Origin: Hormiphora californensis
Lineage: Eukaryota > Ctenophora > Tentaculata > Cydippida > Pleurobrachiidae
Assembly (NCBI GenBank): GCA_020137815.1
Contig: CM035356.1
Location: forward strand, 1,586,232-1,650,231
Direction of reading: 5' to 3'
DNA length: 64,000 nucleotides
This document shows, one piece after another, positions 1-11,179 of the stretch (position 1 is its first letter; every line of letters begins with the position of its first letter). Made by a program: the position numbers and the translations under genes. A model generated the notes under the pieces. That model was not told the DNA's origin. It saw only the letters and a program-made list of their open reading frames with translations, and ran no database searches.

Positions 1-604
1 ACCCATCCCACTGTACATGATGTGCATAATGTTGACATGATGTACATGATGTACATAATGTTGACACGTCATTTAATGTAGACGGCGGAGTTATTGAGTT
101 AAACTTGGGCTAAGGGAATCAATTGCAATATATCGCATTGGCCATGTCTCTGTATCCATCTCATAGTATTCATTCGGCACTGTGCAGTACAGTCATTTCT
201 AGCACGTGTTAAAATTATCTAGGAGTAGGTACTTCTTTCCTTTCTCTCCCTCTCTTACCGTCGCTTTCTCTCTCTCTTACTCTCTCTCCCTCGCTTTCTC
301 CCCCTCACTCACTCATTGATACTTCATTAAATCTCACTTTCCAACTCACTCATCGCATGCAGCAGGACTGTGTAAAATGTGCAGGACATGGGAAGACCTG
401 AGTGTCACACAATCTGACATGACGACAACTCTGTGTACACATAGTTACTAGTACTACTGACTACATAAATAGATCTGTCGTGCGTCATTTCTCTCACACT
501 CAAAATCATATTTCACAACATATCCCGCCTCAAATCACAGTTTTCAATTAAAGACAAATCACATTTAATTATGATTTAGACTCTGACATCCCTCTTTATC
601 CCAG
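1..604. other. Non-coding upstream stretch (intron of the inturned-like gene)
   Basis: I see no convincing exon here. Positions 12-65 hold an imperfect tandem repeat of a catgatgtacataatgttga-like unit, and 232-330 are CT-rich. The stretch ends in a pyrimidine-rich acceptor with AG at 603-604 that opens the next exon, so it is probably intron. The 5' exons of that gene would lie outside the window. Confidence 0.5.
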
Positions 605-1895
605 GTGTGATATCATGGATTATTTCTGGAGGGCAATATCCCTCCAACCAGAGCTATCCCGTCGATTGGACGGCCACGGAGACCAAGAAACCAACTACAA
701 GTACAACAGTCTCCTTGTCCTAGATCATGATGTGGAGAAACCTCCCAGATACACCTACCCCCGACACGGCTCAGGGGAGTGGGTTGTTCGGTTACGGGGC
801 TTGTTTCACACCATTGTATCCCTGTCTGATGGTATCATGTCGAGTTGTACTGAGAAGAAAGAAGGGGAGAAAGAGGAGGAGAAGGGATCAGGTGAGAGGA
901 GGATCTACTCTACAGAGATAGAGATACACGGTGGGACAGTCCAGTGTTGTATAGTCTGGTATCCTGAGTGTGTCCTTGTCATCACCTCCGATGCGATTGA
1001 ATCAGATATACCAACGTGTGCTGACTATCTCTATCACACGATCCCATATTTTGTCCCCCACACCCACAACCCAATTAGAAACCCTGCCTTCTCAACCTCA
1101 ACCCGAGTTATTGACACATACTCAGCTCCTGCTTTGGAGATAGCTGGAACACGGTTTCTGAACAACCAGACCGGACCCGTCATTCACCGAGGGATGGAGG
1201 TAGCAGGAGAGGTGAAGGACCTGTTGTTAGACATTGAAACAAGTCTAGAGATAGACGGGGATGTGAGTGTCAGTAGTAGAGGAGTGGTAGTGGTATCATA
1301 TCCTAATATCCTCTACTCCTCCCTCCCCTCTGCAATTCAACCGGTCATTCTACAGACACTGTACTACAGGGAACTGTTAACTATAAACACAGGATATGTG
1401 ACCTGGTTTAACAGGTTTTATAAACATTTCATCAGCTCTAGTAAACGGCAGGCTTGGTATTTGTTGGTGGTCAGTAAAAACGGTCTAACCGCTGCTGAGG
1501 TCCTGGGGATATTTGGTAAGCCCTCTAAAGACACTGTACTGGGTGCTGCAAGACATCTCGAGGATTTACTTGATAAACATTGTACCTCGTTGAAACAGCA
1601 TCTTCCATCAGACGGTATCCTGTTGAAACACTGTACTGTTCTGGGCTACAAGTACGGAATGAACAGGGTGTACTATGCAGAGAACCGGTATCAGAGTCTA
1701 GTTGAGTATCACCATAGTAACAGAGATGCAGGTCTTGGAAACCCAGGGAAGTTTGTAGTGAGAGTTGATGAGGGTGAGGTGGGGAGGGGAGAGTTTGTGG
1801 GGCAGAGGGTCATTGGTGGGAAGGTATTTACCGTGGTTTACAGGACATTGGGAATTCATAATGTTGAAACGATTTTCACCGAGCTAGGAATATAA
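605..1895 (+). CDS. INTU: Inturned-like protein (CPLANE subunit), C-terminal exon, partial
   Basis: A long last exon follows a good acceptor (tttatcccag). The frame is already open upstream of the ATG at 615 (reads C-D-I-M-D-Y), so 615 is probably an internal Met. About 428 residues end at a TAA. By eye it follows the longin-like region of vertebrate inturned: LRGLFHTI near residue 60 resembles LRGVFLTL, YLLVVSKNGLTAAEVL resembles YFLLVVGLKHYMLCVLLEA, and a C-terminal VVYRTLGIHNVETIF block sits where inturned has its last beta-strand and helix. Inturned acts with fuzzy and WDPCP in the CPLANE complex at the basal body in ciliogenesis and planar polarity. The PDZ part would lie upstream of the window. 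Similarity is weak and from memory of the family, so a fuzzy-like or other tri-longin protein remains possible. Confidence 0.55.
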
Positions 1896-2349
1896 ACTCA
1901 ATAACTCTCCCAGAACAAATTCTGAAATATTTGATGAAGTGTGGATATGTACATTTTTTATGTTTTCTAAGTTATGTTGTGTGCTATATATGTGCTGTTC
2001 TATACTGTATGTATTTTTTGACTTGTCGTTACTTTTTTAAATCCTGTGTTTTTAGTCTCTTTGTATTTCAAACCATGCCGTTATGGTTATGATATATCTC
2101 TTTGTGGAAGCTCTTTCTGCTTTCATTTTACATTTCTTCGTATTTAGTACATTACCTCATCCTACTCCACTATCTTTACCTACCTCTATTATATAAAGTC
2201 TTCGCGATCTCTCCCTGATATGGTTCCCTTTTCTGATTCACTCCTCTGATATAACTCCTTCACTCCCCTGAACATAACACTCCCCCCCCCCCTGAACAAT
2301 ATAACACTACTCGCCTCTCCCCTTTTAGCAACTCTAACTTCTAAAGACA
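1896..2349. other. 3' UTR and intergenic stretch
   Basis: AT-rich sequence with T-runs follows the inturned-like stop codon, then a C-rich stretch (2281-2325). An AG at about 2328-2329 after a pyrimidine tract could be a 5' UTR splice acceptor for the next small gene. No coding signal is seen. Confidence 0.4.
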
Positions 2350-2592
2350 ATGGACGATAACGATAGGAAAAAGAAGCAGGTGTTCAATGTTAAGTTCTGG
2401 CAGGGTTTCGCCGTGGGATTTCTCAGTAACGTGCTATTTAATAAGTTCACCATGGTCGGTGCGGCATCAGGGTTAGCCGTGGGTATAATGATGGAACAAT
2501 CAAATCCTAAAAACTTTCCTGATGTTGAGGTGTCGATAGCGGAAAATTGGACTAAATTAAAGGAATATTATGAAGAGTGTTCTAAAAATTGA
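2350..2592 (+). CDS. Small membrane microprotein, 80 residues
   Basis: An intact ORF starts at an ATG in good context (gacaATGG). It has a short charged N-terminus (DDNDRKKK), a hydrophobic glycine-rich stretch at about residues 16-48 (FWQGFAVGFLSNVLF, then GAASGLAVGIMM) that could form one or two membrane helices, and a charged helix-prone C-terminus (NWTKLKEYYEE). The pattern F-x-x-GF-x-x-G, then AVG, then P-x-VE-x-x-x-x-x-x-x-L-x-x-Y recalls the small inner-mitochondrial-membrane protein encoded by the upstream ORF of vertebrate SLC35A4. That is an eye comparison only. A single exon and lack of internal stops favour a real gene, but the function is unproven. Confidence 0.55.
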   Translation: MDDNDRKKKQVFNVKFWQGFAVGFLSNVLFNKFTMVGAASGLAVGIMMEQSNPKNFPDVEVSIAENWTKLKEYYEECSKN

Positions 2593-3031
<439 letters not shown>

Positions 3032-4228
3032 ATGGCTGACACGACCACTCATGTCCTTGACTCAGGGATAGCACCCACGTACTTCTATCCACCACCGCCA
3101 CCACCCTCCGTGTTCACCCCTCACTTCACAAACTATTATGTGCCCTACCCCAACATCCCTGAACCATCACAACTCACTATGGACCTCCAGGCTCTATTTT
3201 CATCACAACCCTCCCTGGAGTGTCTTGGATACCAAAGCGCTTAGAAGCCCTCCTTGAAGAGGGGGCTGGGGACGGACTGGGAGTTGAAGAGGAGGGTGCC
3301 CTGCAATGCCCAGAAGTGGGTGAATTAGCAGACTTGTCCCTTTCATCCACCTCCACTATGGATGTTACCGGCACCTCGGAGGTGTTCCCTCACTCAGTAG
3401 AGGCGCTGGCAGGTTGAGGTAGAATCCAAAATGGAATCCTCGGAGGACCTCCTGGAGAGGTTGACGAATGAGATATTTGAGAACACCTACCACTCCTCAG
3501 ATGACATGTTTAACCCACTCCGGACGGTGTCACCAACACCCCTCACCCAACATGCCTCTGCTATGGATTTGGAGCAGCTACTATCAATGCAACCCCCACC
3601 CCTTCCTGAGATACCAGTCCCCTTCGTCCCAACTGCTCCGGCATCCATTCATGTGAAGGGGATCCAGGGGAACTGTAGGGTGACTTATAGTAAAAACAAC
3701 CACAGGGTACAGACCCGGGCGACAACTAAACCACGACCTGTCACACCGGAGTTTGAGGGTAGGAGTGTTGGGGAGGCGTTCCGGAATGGTCCAGAACGAT
3801 TACCCTTCCACAAGAGCATCAATGCATCAGTTTTCAAGGAAATCAAGGAACAAAACTCCGCGAGTGACAGTGATTTTACCGGATATACCGTTTTCCACCC
3901 GGAATCTATTTCCACCCTTCTCCCACTGCCGCCACCCAAGAAAAAGCAGGACTGTAGGGAATGTGGTGTGAACAGGGGTCGTGTAACCGCTCTTTCCTCA
4001 GCTGATGAAACCCGGACACGGGTTAAAACTGACGCGGGAGCAGAGATCATGATTATTTCCCCTCGACCCCGATACCGAATTATGCCGACTCCTAGTAAAC
4101 GGAAAATCCGCACCATCCAAGGCCTCACCTGCTTCAAATGCGATAAGGATTTCCGAAGTAGCAAATTGCTGGCAACACACATCATCAAAGTTCACCAAAA
4201 CCCAATATCCAGACCTGTTCCAATGTAA
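3032..4228 (+). CDS. C2H2 zinc-finger protein, single C-terminal finger; N-terminal part needs an intron or frameshift
   Basis: The ATG at 3032 (acATGG) opens a proline-rich segment (PPPPPPS) with the motif MDLQALFSSQPSL. It closes at a TAG at 3242. A second block open from 3413 (acceptor-like ggcag at 3408-3412; a better-context ATG at 3431) runs to the TAA before 4229 and carries a similar motif, MDLEQLLSMQPPPL. It ends with one classical C2H2 finger near 4126-4195 (C-x2-C-x12-H-x4-H, CFKCDKDF...HIIKVH). Between them, 3220-3414 is open in another frame with an acidic, coding-looking composition. The gene therefore has either a short intron at about 3220-3412 or two compensating indels. I do not recognise the family. 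A single finger plus disordered Pro-rich regions suggests a nuclear DNA- or protein-binding role. The next gene downstream is of a similar kind. Confidence 0.6.
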
Positions 4229-5251
4229 AAACACTATGTGTATTATTTCCTGTATTTTAGCTTGTGCGGAGAGAGGGGGATGTTACTGAGAGAGGTGTCA
4301 AGTGTACAGCTGAGTCAAGTGGCGTTACTCACACTAGAACTCTCATCAACTACACACATTCTTGACACATATTCTCTCTCTTTTCCTTTTTCCATGTTTT
4401 TTTGTATTTTCTTTTCCTGTAATAGACATTTTTAATGACACTTTCGAAATGACGCGTTCTCTCTGCAGTAGTCCTCGTTTTCCCACTGGTCACCAACAAT
4501 ACCCCCCCCCCTTGCACTATATAGTAAAGCCTGCTACCTCCAATACGTAAAATATGCAAGCTTCAATTTCTCCTGTCCTCTTCTCTGAGTCATGTCTTTC
4601 TCTTCTCCCTATTTCTCTCTGGGGCCATCTCCCCTCTGATTATAACGCAATATGATACCCATAATAGTAAAATACGTCACCCTCCGACCAATATCATTTG
4701 TAGCTTCTATTCTTCTCTCAATCGCACCTCCCTCTCTCTAACTCTGTCACAACTCCTCTTACTTCTCCCCCTCTCTCTCTAACTTTGTCACAACTCCTCT
4801 TACTTCTCCCCCTCTCTCTCTAACTCTGTCACAACTCCTCTTACTTCTCTCCCCCTCTTTCTAACTCTGTCACAAATCCTCTCACTTCTCCCCCTCTCTC
4901 TAACTCTGTCACAACTCCTCTTACTTCTCCCCCTCTCTCTAACTCTGTCACAACTCCTCTTACTTCTCTCTCATCCGGTCCATTTTCTCACTTCTGCAAC
5001 ATTCGACTTTCTTCTGGTGCTTATTTCTCTAGCCAACCCAGAAATTAAAATCACAACTTCCTTCTAAAATAATGATTATTTAATAATCTTATCTCATCCC
5101 CATCCCAAAAGTCCTATCTCTCATCCCCATACGTCCGGCCCTATCTCTGTTCAACCTCCCCTCTCATCCCCTGCATATGTCCGGCCCTATCTCTATTCAC
5201 CCTCCTCTCTCATCCCCATACGTTCACCACGCAGAACACTGTACGCACAAC
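4229..5251. repeat. Intergenic stretch with a CT-rich minisatellite
   Basis: From 4719 to 4975 a unit of roughly 42-46 bp (core taactctgtcacaactcctc) is repeated about six times, with small length changes in its CT part. A second, shorter repetition (tccggccctatctct, ctctcatcccc) lies at 5090-5220, directly upstream of the next start codon. No gene is seen. Confidence 0.75.
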
Positions 5252-6045
5252 ATGTCCGAACCACGCAAAGAGATTGACGCTGATCCCGTCAAGTCAGAGC
5301 GGCCTGATGAGCGTGACGTCACAAAACAACATTCCATACTGGATACGATATCAGATGATCAGCAAAACACCATGGCAACCACTGAAATTCTTGATGAAGG
5401 AGCAGTACAAGGAGGGTACAATGAGGCGTCCTACTATGAGATGTTACTAGCAATGAGGGCCCAGGCTGGGGAACATCCTCAGTTGGTCATGACTGAAGAG
5501 AGAGACGAATATCCATGGCCCTCCAGACTTTCTAGATACTCCGCGGTTAGTTTGGCAGTCTCTACCTCCCTCTAAACATAGATCTTTTTACACTGTTTAA
5601 CAAACCACTGTTTAACACAAACCCAACAACAATCACTCATGTATCCTACTAACATCACACCTCCCTATTTCAGTACAACAGACCTCCATTCCCGGCCCAT
5701 TTCTATCACCAACAACACACCATCCCAGCTCTACCATCCACCAAACAGCAACGCCGTCAACCTAAACAGTCCGCCCCTAAAAAGCGGCGTCCCAACACAA
5801 TCCAGTGCTATCATCCCCTATCCGAAACATCGAACTGTAATGAGCAGTTTAATAATACTGTGGAATTGAGTTGTCATATTGCCAATGTTCACTCTATGGT
5901 GTCAGATCATGTTTGCAAGAATTGTGCCAAGTACTGTTTGACAAAGAGCGCTATGTTGAGGAAACGGTTAGAGCACGAGAAGGGAAGGAGTGCGTACTGT
6001 TTGCCAAGTTTTGGGGCTGCAGACAATGAAAACAATGGCACATGA
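5252..6045 (+). CDS. C2H2-like zinc-finger protein, two exons, 221 residues
   Basis: Exon 1 is 5252-5545 (donor gcg|gttagt); exon 2 is 5674-6045 (acceptor ctatttcag). Both junctions are phase 0. Residues 1-98 are acidic and disordered. Exon 2 holds a basic patch near residues 124-138 (KQQRRQP, then PKKRRP; probable nuclear signal) and two fingers. Finger 1 uses C143, C153, H166 and H171, with a long nine-residue loop between the cysteines. Finger 2 uses C179, C182 and H199, but Lys stands where the first zinc-binding His is expected. It may be a nucleic-acid-binding protein related to the gene just upstream, since both are small, CT-flanked and near each other. I cannot assign a named family. 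Confidence 0.65.
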
Positions 6046-6267
6046 AAATAAGAGATAAAACGATTCGTTAGAAGATTATAGGTTTTTTAGAATGAGTGGC
6101 TTTTCAGCCTGAACCCTTGGCTATAATATTGATGGTGAAGTGGCCACTTTTTTCGTTTTTCATAACTGTGTTACGTAATTTTATACGGTCGAGTTACCAC
6201 GAGAGAGTGATACAAGTCAAGAAAGAGAAGGAAAGATAGAAAAGTAGAAGAGAGCTGAAAATACGTC

Positions 6268-6674
6268 ATGTCGACTAAAATGGACAATTCGAAAAGCCCC
6301 CCGTGTATGACTGTAGGGCGCGAGACATCTCTTGTGAGGAGAGCTATGGCAACCATTACAATGGATTCAGGCGCGCGACGGGAAGACCGACGCGCAGTGT
6401 CACTCAGCTGCTGCTGCACCAGCCAACCCTGCTGTCTCTCCCTCTCATCCCTTCTTTCTCTCTGTCACACACACAGAATCTCTCCTTCTCTCTTCACTAC
6501 TCTCTCTCTCTCTATCCAGGTATTATGACATGTCACAATGAGGTTATACAGGGAGCCCAACGTATCACCATGGTAACCCCTCTGCAGCTATGGAGCCACG
6601 TTGGGCAGCTGATGATGTCACTAGCTCGATATTTGGATAAACGTGACCCCCTGATGACACGTCGCATCATATGA
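6268..6674 (+). CDS. Possible small gene, structure unresolved
   Basis: Two overlapping frames look partly coding. One starts at ATG 6268 (MSTKMDNSKSPPCM). The other is open from 6279 and ends at a TGA at 6672. A pyrimidine-rich acceptor (ctctctctatccag, AG at 6519-6520) precedes a compact 3' segment, about 50 residues, containing TMVTPLQLWSHVGQLMMSL and YLDKRDPLMTRR. A donor such as cttgtgagg near 6331 could join them. No family is recognised. It could be noise. Confidence 0.2.
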
Positions 6675-6792
6675 GGTAATAATAATAACTGGGAATATAT
6701 TCATTATTGTAGCCTAGTTTCTCACTCACTCCGCGACAAGTCTATGTTATTGTTATACTGTTAGTAACCAGTCTTTGGGCACGTTGTACCCT

Positions 6793-6852
6793 GTCAGGCC
6801 AATGCTCTGACCACGGTTCAGAAATTAGAATAGGGACAGCCAATGTTCTGAC
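6793..6852 (-). repeat. GTCAG short dispersed repeat, reverse copy
   Basis: GTCAGGCCAATGCTCTGAC at 6793-6811 is the reverse complement of the 19-mer seen elsewhere. A degenerate second copy (GCCAATGTTCTGAC) ends the unit at 6852. The spacing of about 25 bases between the two is shorter than in the forward copies. Confidence 0.6.
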
Positions 6853-7042
6853 AGGTTGTATCCCTTTTCATGGCCAAAACCAGTGTGTTTGTTACTCAAC
6901 AACGTGCGAGGAGACTGGAGAATATACAAAGCCTTGCTTTATTTGATGTCTTGTTTATGTGTGCCCAAACTGAAAATGTGTGCCAAGGTTGATAGGGAAT
7001 AAGGATCGCGATCGGTTGATTGTTTATTAGCCGCATATCAAT

Positions 7043-7381
7043 GAGGAAGTTTAGTTTTCTCCTTCCGGCTGTACGAAATGAGTAGACGGGGTTTTATTGT
7101 AGAAGAACGCTATCAATTTCGATGCACAGCATCATCATCAGGCTCAAATTAATTTGTCTAAAGTAGTGTTGAAAGTTTCAAAGTTTTTAACACTGCCTGA
7201 TCGAACTTCGAACCACGTGAGATCACTACAGGGATCACCCCCTCAACATTTTTAACACAAACTTTTCAACACTAATTTGAGCCTGATGATGATGCTGTGC
7301 ATCGAAATTGATAGCGTTCTTCTACAATAAAACCCCGTCTATTCATTTCGTACAGCCGGAAGGAGAAAACTAAACTTCCTC
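7043..7381. mobile_element. Foldback (long inverted repeat) element
   Basis: The left arm 7043-7160 (gaggaagtttagttttctcc...) is matched almost base for base by the reverse complement of 7262-7381 (...ggagaaaactaaacttcctc). About 100 bp of spacer lie between. No ORF is inside. It looks like a non-autonomous inverted-repeat element; I could not define a target duplication. Confidence 0.8.
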
Positions 7382-7569
7382 CGTGTGCCAAGGTGTTTGG
7401 TTTACGACGCGCAATTTGCGCCAATTTTCATTTTATTGAGCTCATTTGAAAGAGCTCAATGTCCTCTTTCCAATGAACCCAAGATTTTGCAAATTGGTCA
7501 AGAAATAGCTGAGTTATAGCCAAATAAAATTAAAATTCTCAGGAGACGGGTCAACCTTTACCGCTTACC

Positions 7570-7651
7570 GTCAGAGCATTGGCCTGACCCATTCTCGTTT
7601 CTCTCAAATTTGCGGAGCACGCGAGAACTGTGGTCAGAGCATTGGCCTGAC
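7570..7651 (+). repeat. GTCAG short dispersed repeat, two-box copy
   Basis: Two identical copies of GTCAGAGCATTGGCCTGAC (7570-7588 and 7633-7651) in direct orientation flank a 44-bp core that contains attctcgt and cgcgagaa, a small internal inverted repeat. The 19-mer is itself an imperfect palindrome (GTCAG...CTGAC). Confidence 0.75.
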
Positions 7652-8183
7652 AGCGGTACTTGGTCATTATATTGTCTCTCCCCCTCACGTGATATATATG
7701 GCAAATATCAAGGTAGTAGCCACGTCTAGCCGGGTAACACATGGGGCAGTAAGGTGCTGTTAGTTACCACCTAGTATTATATATCCCTCCATCATTAACA
7801 CACATAACATACGATATGCCCCCAGCTCTTCTCTCTGTATACTTCTCGTCCCACGCCCTAATTAATCAAACACCTGGGGCCCTATATTATCCACAACCCC
7901 CAACCTTGTAATGGTGTAAAGTACAATACGGGCACCCATGCTTTATCTTATTTTGTTCAAATCCGGTGAGAGAGAGAGAGTCGAGGAAGGTAATATAAGC
8001 TTTATCCCGATTATATCTAGGTTAACTTTTATTCACCCACACTCAATTTGGAACCCAAATTGACAGTTTCATGTTAGCTCCCTCTACTTTTTTTAGTCCT
8101 GACCTACTTGCGCCGTTTTTTAGTGTACAGATAGTTGGGTTGGTGATGCCATCCCCTTAGCCTGTTCGGAGGGCTTCGTTTGC

Positions 8184-8274
8184 CACGATTATGAAGTCGG
8201 ATTTTTGAAGTTGTCACCCCCTTCTCGTTGGGGTGACAACTTTAAAATATCCGACTTTATAAAATATAAGCGTG
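8184..8274. repeat. Hairpin-forming inverted repeat
   Basis: The arm with atgaagtcggatttttgaag and ttgtcacccc pairs with ggggtgacaac and ccgactttat, with a loop of about 10 bases (cttctcgttg). The outermost bases cacg and cgtg also pair. It is probably a small MITE. Confidence 0.65.
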
Positions 8275-9180
8275 ATCGCTAGTGGAGGCTGCGTCACCAA
8301 GTAGTTTGGTCCCATGCAACCTAACCCCTAACTGCGTTGCCAACTATTTGGTTGGTTGGTTTTACTGTATCTTGCACTGCAAATTACTCTCGTGATGCCT
8401 GGCTCAAATAGTACCGTCCTATCCGTCTGTACTCTGTCGTTGCCAACTATTTTACCATGTATCATTATATCCACTGAAAACTTGTTATTACTTAACAACC
8501 CAGTACCCCATCCAGTCACACTTTTTTAAAACTTTGTTGAAGTTTGATTCACGTCACGGTATTGGCTTTAGAAATCTTAAACATTAAAACTTCCATCCTA
8601 TTATTTGTCAGGTTATTTTGCGTCACACTTCTATCGCCCCAAAATGTCAGTAAAGATTGTACGTAAAGTTATAATATCGAGAGAAGATTATAACCACTCG
8701 AGACTGATGCCCATATTTGCTTCGGCGGGGGGCAAAGTCTTGCTTAATGGGAGGGGTAACTGCAGTGGCGAGGGGGGAACTGCCCTCTCTCTCGTTGTAG
8801 ATTGAGAATTAATTTGTCCGGGGAGGTCACAGTTCTTGCTCCTTTCTCATTACATGGTCTTTGAGTAATTCTTTAGAAAGAACCTATCGGACTACAGCTC
8901 GTTTCTCAGGACTCTTTATCCATGTTTTTCCATAATGATGAATTCGACTTGAATGGTGCCCCTTGGCTTCGTTAGCGTCTGTCGTCTGATAACACTAAAC
9001 TCAAATTTAATCGAGTATTGAAAAGTTATTTGTTTTGTACTTGTTTAAAACTCATGGGCCATTGTTTAGTTGTTTCCCGTCATTATTTGTCCATGTTTTG
9101 AATCATAATTCGATCATGTTTTCATTCAAAACACTCGTTACATGACTAGTTAGAAGTTAGAAGTTTACGATCTAGAACTA

Positions 9181-9269
9181 CATTCGGTCCCCGATTTACC
9201 GGGATTCTCGGTGGAAAGGGTTTTGCCCGCGACGGTAAATCGGGGTCCCGGTTAATCGGGGTCTGACTG
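9181..9269. mobile_element. Pogo/Tc1-like MITE, 89 bp
   Basis: Ends are CATTCGGTCCCCGATTTACC and the inverted GGTTAATCGGGGTCTGACTG, flanked by TA on both sides (9179-9180 and 9270-9271). TA duplications and CAGT...ACTG termini carrying a ccgatttaccg motif are typical of non-autonomous pogo/Tigger-type elements. Two more copies lie at 16850 and 18290. Confidence 0.75.
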
Positions 9270-9589
9270 TAGATATAGTTTATGATACAATTTTCCATCG
9301 CCGTCGGCAGACAGAAGACGATTTTTTGGTGATTCCTTGTTTGAAGAATGTCCATTATTTTACCATTGTGGTATTTTGGGCGTGGTGATTGCAAACAGTT
9401 GTCCCCCCCCCCTGAGCCCCTTTTGTTACATACACCTACGTACGTTGCAGTACACCTCTCTTCTCCAAACACTTTTTCGCTAAAATTTCTTCGTATGTGT
9501 TCTGCTCAGTCTCGCTTGCTTCCCCCACTTTGTACTCCACTTTTCTGCACTCAAAATACCGCATACCATGTACCATCAGGTTTTTTAGT

Positions 9590-9842
9590 GCGTGAGAGAG
9601 AGAGAGAGAGAGTGAGGGAGAGAGGGAAAGAGAGTGAGGGAAAGAGAGAAAGAGAGAGAGAGCTGAGGGGGCAACAATTAAATGGCTGAGTCAAGTGAGA
9701 GATGTTTTTAGGAGAGATGAAAGATATGTAGCAGAGTTTGAAAGACATTTTCAGTGAGTGAGTTGGCAACTTGGCGAGAAATTACCGGGTGAAATGTTGA
9801 GTGTAGTGGAGAAAGAGAGAGAGTGAGAGAGAGTGAGTGAGA

Positions 9843-9908
<66 letters not shown>

Positions 9909-10203
9909 TTTAGAAAAGTGTGACTGTCTGTGCGAGGAGAGTTGTTACGTCAAATCCAATTTACAGGAATAGCAACTACTTCCTGAGCAGCGCAGCATGT
10001 GACAAGGCGAAAGAGAGGGAGAGAGAGAGAGAGATAAAGTGAGAGAGAGAGAGAGAGTGGGAGAGTGAGAGAGAGTTATGTGAGAGAAAGAATTTCCAAA
10101 AGGCCTGTCTGCAACAGGAAATGCCTTCACGCAAAACTGAACATAAAGCTAAAGGTCCATAATATCCCATATATTTCAAACCCCTGAGAATAGAGGGATA
10201 TAA

Positions 10204-10238
<35 letters not shown>

Positions 10239-10240
10239 TA
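9590..10240. repeat. (GA)n microsatellite cluster
   Basis: Several GA-dinucleotide tracts: 9594-9662, 9812-9904, 10017-10075 and 10206-10238. They are separated by short unique segments. Long open frames here are only Ser-Leu or Arg-Glu repeats. Confidence 0.9.
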
Positions 10241-10370
10241 CAGGAAGGTTGCTGTCTACTCCTCAGATCTATCCATGACGCAACGTCCAATATAAACCTA
10301 TGGTGTCTGCAGCTGTATATGACGTTCTTAGTGGCTGCAGGCATGTGGATTCACTAGCTCTCATCTCTCT

Positions 10371-10732
10371 CTCATCTACTCTCCTCTCTCTCTCTCCTCT
10401 CTCTCTCTCTCGTCCGTCCTCTCTCTCTCTCTCTCTCTTCCCCTCTCTCTCTCTCCCTCTCTCTCATCTCTCTCTCTGAAGAGCCAACCGTATCACGTGG
10501 TGCCTGCAGGAAACTTGCAGGAGAGGAAAGAAAGAGAGACGCAACATGGACCTAGAGAATACAAGAAGGAGAACGAGAAAGCGAGGGCGAAGAGCGACGA
10601 GAGAGAAGATGAGACTGAGAGATAGTCTTCACATTCACTACGCCGAAGAGAGAGAGACGATTTGAGAGAAAACGAGAGGAGAGAGACGGAGACGAGAGAG
10701 AGGAGAGAGGGAGACAGAGAGAGATAGGAGAG

Positions 10733-10776
<44 letters not shown>
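10371..10776. repeat. (CT)n then (GA)n tracts
   Basis: CT-rich from 10361 to 10478, then GA-rich from 10520 to 10775, with a pure GA run at 10736-10774. The two halves are of opposite purine-pyrimidine polarity and could pair. Confidence 0.85.
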
Positions 10777-10898
10777 AGATGTGTGCAAAGCAGGCAAACG
10801 CACATGCTGCACCTATCTATCCTTCTCAATGTGGTGCCTGTATATTCTCTCTCTGTTATTGTTATTGGTGTTGTGTGTATTTCCCCGTGCCGCGCTCG

Positions 10899-10900
<2 letters not shown>

Positions 10901-10983
<83 letters not shown>
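10901..10983. repeat. (AC)n microsatellite
   Basis: A pure AC dinucleotide run of about 83 bases, the only long AC run in the window. Confidence 0.97.
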
Positions 10984-10986
<3 letters not shown>

Positions 10987-11179
10987 CGTCAAAAAGTTCG
11001 TCTATTTTTAGGTTCCCTAGCTCGCAGGGGGACACCACGTGTAGCTGCAGAGTGCTTCCGCAAATGTCCCAAGAGGATAAAATACCCGGTGTATACATTG
11101 TGTGACAATCCTGCTCCTGGAGAGACAGGAACCCCGTATTGACTACGAGAGAGATACACAGTGACCGGATCACTAAGCT

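Larger units (their letters stand above)
6675..11179. other. Gene-poor stretch rich in foldback elements and microsatellites
   Basis: No exon is supported. It contains two GTCAG repeats, a 339-bp foldback element, a 91-bp hairpin, one pogo-like MITE, and clusters of (GA)n, (CT)n and (AC)n, each listed separately. It ends at the 5' UTR of the SERTA-domain gene. Confidence 0.6.

Noticed and set aside
3685-4188. Minus-strand ORF of 167 codons
   Set aside because: It is the shadow of the zinc-finger coding exon on the plus strand, which carries the recognisable C2H2 finger.
10520-10983. Possible coding exon between the GA and AC tracts
   Set aside because: Frames are open only through the repeats; no splice consensus or protein-like composition.
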